The notes under the pieces are model-generated. The model saw nothing but the letters and a program-made list of their open reading frames with translations. It was not told the DNA's origin and did not search any database. Below, in pieces: positions 58,802 to 64,000 of a stretch of DNA of 64,000 nt; position 1 is the first letter of the stretch; every line of letters begins with the position of its first letter. This stretch comes from Thalassia testudinum (Eukaryota > Streptophyta > Magnoliopsida > Alismatales > Hydrocharitaceae): assembly GCA_037157565.1 (NCBI GenBank), contig JAZHRO010000073.1, positions 94,094,001-94,158,000 of the forward strand. The letters are read 5' to 3'. Made by a program: the position numbers and the translations under genes.

Positions 58802-60483
58802 TGACGAGTTGATTATTCGCTTTAAAGTCGTTTGTAGTTTTATGTGGTGGAAAAATTGACTAATCAATATTTAAAAAGAAATAACCACTCGCAGAAGAGC
58901 AGGTCGTAGCCATAGGGAGGCAATGATGTATTTAAATTCGCATCGGTTAAAAACGTTTGTTCGTAGTTAGTTTAGACAAGAATCAAGCCAAAAATTGCCT
59001 TCAGATTAAGGTTGAATCAAGAAATCATGCTGAAATAGCAATTCTTAATAACTAGAGGATATTTGTTGCAATGTAGATTCAATAAAATATCATTAAAAGA
59101 GGACAATGGTAGAAAATGTAATTATTAATGGCATGAATACTGTAGCAAAATAGGGGATTTATTCCCCTTGGCCGTGCATGAAGAGGAGTGGACGGCTGGA
59201 GGCGGGAAGCTCGGAGGAAGTTCTTTGGACCGAGGGCTTCACAGCGGTGGTGGCGGCGAGTCGCGCGGTGGCCGGAGTCAGCCGGACGGAGCTTCGGCGA
59301 AGGTGGCTGCCAACGGTGGTTGCAGCTGCTAAAGGTGATGCACGTGCGCGCACGAAGGCTGAGCGCTGCTGCAGGTGGTGCGCGCGCATGCACTAGTGTT
59401 GTGGGCACGGTGGAGTTGAGCACGCGGAGGGTTGCTGGCGGGCACGCTCTGATGGAGGTGGATGCTGCTGCAGGCGCACGGTGCTGGTGCACTGCAGGCT
59501 GGATGGAGAGGAGAAGAACGCGCGCCTGCTGCGTGCGTGAAGAGGCGCTGTAGGGCTGTTGGCGGGTGTGAGCTTGGTGTTGCAGGTGAGTGCCCGCACG
59601 CACTGGTGCGGCACTGCAGGTAGCGGTGGGGAGGCTGCAGGCGCAAGAAGGCTGCAGGAGCGACTGGATGCTGATGGCCGTGCCCACCTTGTGTGCGGTT
59701 GGAGGGCGTGCGGGGGAATGCTGCAAGAGGTGCTGGAGGTGAAGTAGGCGAGGGTGGTTGCTGCTGGAGTGGGGGGGTCAAAGCTTCAGACGTCCGAGAA
59801 ACTTCCTGGACATCTTAACTGGCTGAGGGGTGATTGCAGTAGCTACGACGGTGGTTGTTGGTGACGACGGCGAGGGAGGTACACGGCGAGGTGCTCACGG
59901 TAATGCGGACGATCTTCAGATGGCGGTGTGGCCTGTCACACCACACGCCCATGGTGGTGGAGGATCATCGCCGCGGTTGAGGTCGGTGGTGTGGAATGGA
60001 AGAGATGGACTCTCTGCACAGTGTGGATAGTTGGGGTGGTGGGCTCCCCCGCTTGGCAGCCTCTCTCCTCTTTTTGTAGCTGCCTGCACCAATTTGAATG
60101 GAGAGGCGGGAGCAGATCCACCTTCTCCGCTAATCCATGAATGTGGCTTTAGTGTGGCAGGAGGTGTTGCAGCGGCAGCCGAGCTGTTGCTAAAAAGAAG
60201 AATAATAAAGGATATTATTAAAATATTATGGTTGTTTATATACAAACCCTCAACTTTTATGTTAACTTAAACAATGTACCTAATTTGTTAACTAATTAAA
60301 TGAATGCTATTCTAAGTTAATTCTAAATGCATTTAAAATATGAATGCAATGCATGAATTATGTAATTAAATTAGAAATATGAATTAATCTATTTACATCT
60401 TAATTTATGCTAAAAAAATGCTAGAATTAACCTAATGCCTAGGCACTTAAATACTTAAATAGCCCACAAATATGGGCTAATCA
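58802..60483 (-). mobile_element. 3' LTR of element I (same family as E)
   Basis: It begins TGACGAGTTGATT and ends TATGGGCTAATCA, the complement of the E LTR ends. It matches the E LTR over its length with more divergence than between the two E LTRs. TCAGACGTCC and GGACATCTT occur near 59785-59817, as in E. Confidence 0.9.
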
Positions 60484-60500
60484 AATACTCCCATGCCTAG
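60484..60500 (-). other. Terminal polypurine tract of element I
   Basis: On the minus strand it reads CTAGGCATGGGAGTATT, next to the LTR start TGATTAGCCC. One G has become A in the G run. Confidence 0.85.
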
Positions 60501-61621
60501 TTTTTGCTAGTCCCTAGCAAAATTAAGCGAAACCTAGCACTCCAAGTAGACTAGTCAACTCACTTGGTCTTCCTTCAGAAGCATATTAAGTTCAGACTCT
60601 AGGCCCAAGGTTCCTAAATAGTTGCTAAGTTGCAGACTAGGTCGGCTAAAGACGAGTTGCAGGCACAAGTTTCCCTGATTTCTGACTCTACCCTAAAGTT
60701 TATTGATCCCTGAGATTAAAGCATCCATGCTTGTGCATTGGTCTGAGTTATTTGAGTGAAAGGAAATTTTTTTTTAATAATATATATATATATATATATT
60801 TTGTTTGATTCTTGTAAGTCTAACCTCAAATCAGCTATCAACACGGTCTGTGTCAAATTTATTGTCCCCATTACCATACCTCGAAGGGTGCTTGGCTTTC
60901 GATGCTTTAAGATAGCACCGCCCATAACGACCCCAAGAACTCCTGGCAATCGACACTTCGAGATAGTATCGCCCATGGATTTCTTAAGCGAATTCAGGCC
61001 TATGGCAATCAGCACTTCGAGATAGGGCCGCCCATGGTACCTGAACCGCACAATGCGCTTACATGCCCCCAGTTGGATGGATATCCTAAGAGACAAGCGT
61101 CGAGGAGGTAATATGTTATCATCGCATCCTCAAGGTGAGTATATACTCCACCTCTCCTACGACAGGAACTCTTCCAATCAAAATGTGTTTTCAAGCCTCT
61201 CCTAAGTCAAAACTAAGAGAACCAAATCTCTTTTCAAGAAGAAAAAAAAATTAAGTTAATTACCAGCCCAAGTGTGTAAAATTTGGATGCTTGGGTTACA
61301 AGTACCTATAAACCAAAAGGTAGAACAAGGCTCCAGGTACTATCCCACCTTTTAACTCAAACCCTAGCTTACCTTCCTCAACCTCTTGAGAAATGGTCCG
61401 CAACTTAACTCCTACTTAAGTTTTTAAGTCCACAAAGGACCCTAAAGGTCTAAAGCTAGTAGCTCATTTAGCTTATAAAGTTTGACCCTAGAATTAACTT
61501 AGTCTACCCTAGAGTTTTGATTTGCTTAAGAATGCAGGACTTAGCTAGTTAAGCTCAAAACTTTTTTTTTTTTGTTTTTTGTTTTATATGCATGCTATAA
61601 ACAAAATGTCTCAGGTCCTCT
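60501..61621 (-). other. 3' untranslated region of element I, shared with element E
   Basis: No gene is supported. It is the complement of most of 37854-38997. A TA run lies at 60778-60799. Confidence 0.75.
60894..61033 (-). repeat. Three 30-nt hairpin repeats, element I
   Basis: Copies at 61004-61033, 60945-60974 and 60894-60923 (in element order) correspond one by one to those of E. In the second, base 5 of the stem is G where E has A, which repairs the mismatched pair seen in E. The loop is TATCTCGAA in two and TATCTTAAA in one. Confidence 0.8.
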
Positions 61622-61654
61622 CCCCCATGCCTGGTTCAAACAATGTCCTCATTG
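61622..61654 (-). other. Internal polypurine-tract motif of element I
   Basis: On the minus strand CAATGAGGACATTG is followed nine bases later by GGCATGGGGG. It lies about 55 bases after the pol stop codon, the same place as after the acidic ORF in E. Confidence 0.68.
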
Positions 61655-61706
61655 AAAACAAAAATAGCTAAAGGACGATATTACCTGAGGCGGAGAATGG
61701 TAGGAG

Positions 61707-62846
61707 CTAAGGCTCCTCAAGAGTGACTTCGTCAACTAGATGGCCATCTAAAGTTATGTATGGTTTTAACGATTGACCGTTGATGATAAAGTGAGTTGCT
61801 GAAGAGGAAGGATTTTTGATCTCCACAGCTCCATGCGGAAATACTTTGGTGATTATGTAAGGCCCATCCCAACAAGATTTTAACTTCCCAGGAAAAAGCT
61901 TAAGTCTGGAATTGAAAAGCCAGACTTGTTAGTTGGGCTCAAAGGACTTTCAAAGAATAAACATATCATGCAAGACCTTAGTTCTTTCTTTATAAGTTTG
62001 AGAGGTGTCATAAGCATCATTTCTCAGCTCCTCAAGCTCACTTAATTCTAGAAGTCGTGCCTTACCTGCCTTTTCTAAATCCATGTTAACACTTAGAATA
62101 GCCCAAAGTGCCTTATGTTCCAACTCAACAGGTAAATGGCATGCTTTTCCATACACAATCCGAAAGGGAGAAGTACCCAAGGGGATCTTATAGGTTGTTC
62201 GATAAGCCCACAAAGCATCATCGAGCTTTTGGGACCAGTCTTTCCTATCAAGTCTAACGGTCTTTTCCAAAATATTTTTTATCTCCCTATTTAACACTTC
62301 AACCTGGCCACTTGTCTGAGGATGGTAAGGGGTAGCAACCTTGTGAGTCACTCCCAAACTCCTAATTAACCGATTGAAGTGGTGGTTTCGGAAATGAGGT
62401 CCCCCATCACTTATAATAGTCTTGGGGCAGCCGAAACGGGATATGATATTGGCCTTCACAAATTTCAAAACCACAGAGTGGTCATTTGTGTGCATAGGAA
62501 TGGCCTCTATCCATTTAGAGACATAATCAACTGCCACCAAGATATATTCATAACCATGGGACGACGGGAAGGGGCCCATAAAGTCAATTCCCCACACATC
62601 AAAAATTTCAACAGATTGAATAGGATGTTGAGGCATTTCATTCTTCTTCCCAATTGTTCCAGTCCGTAGACATCTAATACAGGCCTTAAAAAAATTATGA
62701 GAATCCTTAAATAAAGAAGGCCACCAAAAATCAGACTGGAGAACCTTAAAAGCAGTTTTCTTAGCACCAAAGTGTCCTCCACAATGAAGTTCATTGCAAA
62801 AACTCAACACACTTTGTTGTTCCTCTTCAGGTACACAACGTCTCAA
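61707..62846 (-). pseudogene. Athila-type integrase, element I
   Basis: The open part (61950-62846, 298 residues) has the zinc-binding region [16 protein letters not shown] and CIRCLRTG. The catalytic core holds [14 protein letters not shown] (first Asp), [14 protein letters not shown] (second Asp) and [18 protein letters not shown] (Glu), so the D-D-E triad is intact. After a stop near 61945 the same protein continues (KSFEPN, LKLFPGKLKSCWDGPYIITK) to a TAG at 61707. That is the GPY/F module, and no chromodomain follows, as expected for Athila. It is the best-preserved integrase in the window. Confidence 0.92.
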
Positions 62847-63336
62847 TACTTGGTCTTGTCCAATCCCAATGAAAATATCTTACTTGAGAAATGAATCTCT
62901 TTCTTTTCTGCTCATCCTAAGAGCCAGGAGTTTGTCCAGTGACCAAGTAATTTACAGTGTCTGCATACCAAGGTAAAGTTGGTGTTACCGCCATCAAAGT
63001 TTCATCGGGAAATGTCTCGCGAATGTCTCCAGAAAGAGAGTCATTAAGAGGAAGGCGGGACAGGTGATCAGCCACAACATTTTCTACTCCTTTCTTTTCA
63101 CATATTTCCCAGTCAAATTCTTGAAGGAGTAGGATCCACCTAATCAGACGTGGCTTAGAATCTTTCTTAGCAATGAGATGCTTTACTGCTGCATGATCAG
63201 TAAAAATAACCACCTTAGACCCAAGTAGATAAGACCTAAACTTCTCCAGAGCAAAAACTACAACAAGTAATTCTTTTTCAGTGATGGTGTAGTTTTGCTG
63301 AGGTTCGATTAAAGTCTTACTTGCATAATGCAGCAC
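62847..63336 (-). pseudogene. RNase H domain, element I
   Basis: It shows [20 protein letters not shown] (with the catalytic Glu), [18 protein letters not shown] (Asp) and [11 protein letters not shown] (Asp), so the main catalytic residues are kept. The end ([20 protein letters not shown]) matches the Athila RNase H-integrase linker. It is joined in one direction to reverse transcriptase upstream. A stop lies between it and integrase. Confidence 0.9.
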
Positions 63337-64000
63337 ATGAGGTCTTCCCTCAACCCTTTATCCAAGGACTGCTCCCACTGCATAATCCGAAGCATCACAC
63401 ATAAGCTCAAATGGGAGTGTCCAATCAGGAGCTTGGAGAATGGGAGCAGAGATCAAGGCCTCCTTTAGAGTTTGAAAAGCCTCGGCACACTTTGAATCAA
63501 AACTGAAGGAAGATTCCTTTGCCAACAAGTCATAAAGTGGCCTAGAAATTTTACTAAAATTTTTAATAAAGCACCTATAAAAGCCAGCAAGGCCCAGAAA
63601 GGATCTAATCTGTTTGACATTCGTAGGCAATGGAAGTTTGGAAATAGAATCAATCTTGGCTTTATCTACTTCCAAACCTTGCTCGGATACAACATGCCCA
63701 AGTACAATTCCTTTCTGTACCATGAAGTGACTTTTCTCCTAGCTGAGGACTAAACCAGTCTCCTTACATTGTTTCAACACATTCTCCAGGTGCAGGAGAC
63801 ACTGGTCGAAAGACTAGCCATAAATGGAGAAGTCATCCATAAACACTTCAACACACTCGTCAATCATGTCCGAAAAGATAGACATCATACACCGCTGGAA
63901 AGCTACAGGGCATTACATAATCCAAACGGCTGACGCTTGAATGCAAAAGTACCGTAAGGACTCGTGAATGTCATCTTTTCTTGGTCATCAGGAAAGACTG
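63337..64000 (-). pseudogene. Reverse transcriptase C-terminal part, element I (continues past the window)
   Basis: The open part 63358-63723 reads GIVLGHVVSEQGLEVDKAKI and FLGLAGFYRCFIKNFSKISR, the RT connection region. Further right, on the minus strand, come a TAG where relatives have Trp, the catalytic FMDDFSIYG block near 63825-63850, and EKMTFTSPYGTFAFKRQ near 63950. A frameshift lies near 63910 (in the PFGLCNA block). The start of RT, the protease and gag must lie beyond 64000. Confidence 0.87.

Larger units (their letters stand above)
28842..64000 (-). mobile_element. Element D: Tekay-type chromovirus, 3' end only, split by nested insertions
   Basis: D shows a 3' LTR in three pieces (28842-29550, 31323-32662, 40914-41053) and a short internal piece with the integrase C-terminus and chromodomain (41054-41598). 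The LTR start TGTTACGATC corresponds to TGTAACGACC of B, and its content follows B at lower similarity. The remainder must lie right of the window, beyond F and its nested guests. Confidence 0.8.
41599..64000 (-). mobile_element. Element F: Athila-like, non-autonomous type, 3' side only
   Basis: It consists of a 3' LTR (41599-44580, holding a solo LTR), a polypurine tract, a 3' UTR and a decayed acidic ORF, cut at about 47691 by element G. Its LTR end (GATTGTTGCACAATCA) and 3' UTR match element H, so the two belong to one family or close families. The rest lies right of the window. Confidence 0.75.

Overview
This window is intergenic chromatin from a flowering plant, built almost entirely of nested Ty3/gypsy LTR retrotransposons. 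The evidence is Athila-type gag, protease, RNase H and integrase motifs, a Tekay/Del-type chromovirus, primer-binding sites matching plant tRNA-Asp and initiator tRNA-Met, and one decayed fragment of a GONST1-like Golgi GDP-mannose transporter gene. No intact host gene, rRNA, tRNA or CRISPR array was seen. The species cannot be named from this sequence alone.

Left part (1-23960). Element A is an Athila-like element on the + strand. It has gag and protease but no reverse transcriptase, RNase H or integrase. Its right LTR is split by two later insertions: a full-length Tekay chromovirus B (8905-19339, minus strand, 5-bp target duplication TTCCC) and a solo LTR C (19835-21616, target duplication CCGAT). 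A itself sits in an older Tekay LTR, J, seen only to its right (to about 23960).

Middle part (23961-28841) is the only stretch not made of LTR elements. It holds a GONST1-like pseudogene with a foldback element in its intron, and a second foldback element inside TA microsatellites.

Right part (28842-64000) is a chain of nesting. A Tekay element D (minus strand) has its 3' LTR split by a solo LTR C2 and by a complete non-autonomous element E (32663-40913). D's integrase region is then cut by F, F by G, G by H, and H by I. Of these only the 3' sides lie in the window, and all are minus strand. F's LTR also holds a solo LTR that is probably Copia. I encodes Athila integrase, RNase H and part of reverse transcriptase. 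H has gag, protease and a reverse transcriptase cut short by an internal deletion. E, F and G carry instead an unusual acidic ORF of roughly 600 codons in E and G, in the place where gag-pol should be.

How the parts relate: E and I share LTRs, both polypurine tracts and about 1.1 kb of 3' untranslated sequence, so E looks like a non-autonomous partner of the I family. The most promising uncatalogued signals are the acidic ORF; three conserved 30-nt RNA hairpins in the 3' UTR of E and I with base changes that keep the stem; a conserved internal polypurine-tract motif in five elements; and covarying palindromic G-boxes in four LTRs. Every element is broken by stops. Those I checked are mostly TAG, many at places where relatives have Gln or Trp, which fits deamination of methylated cytosine.
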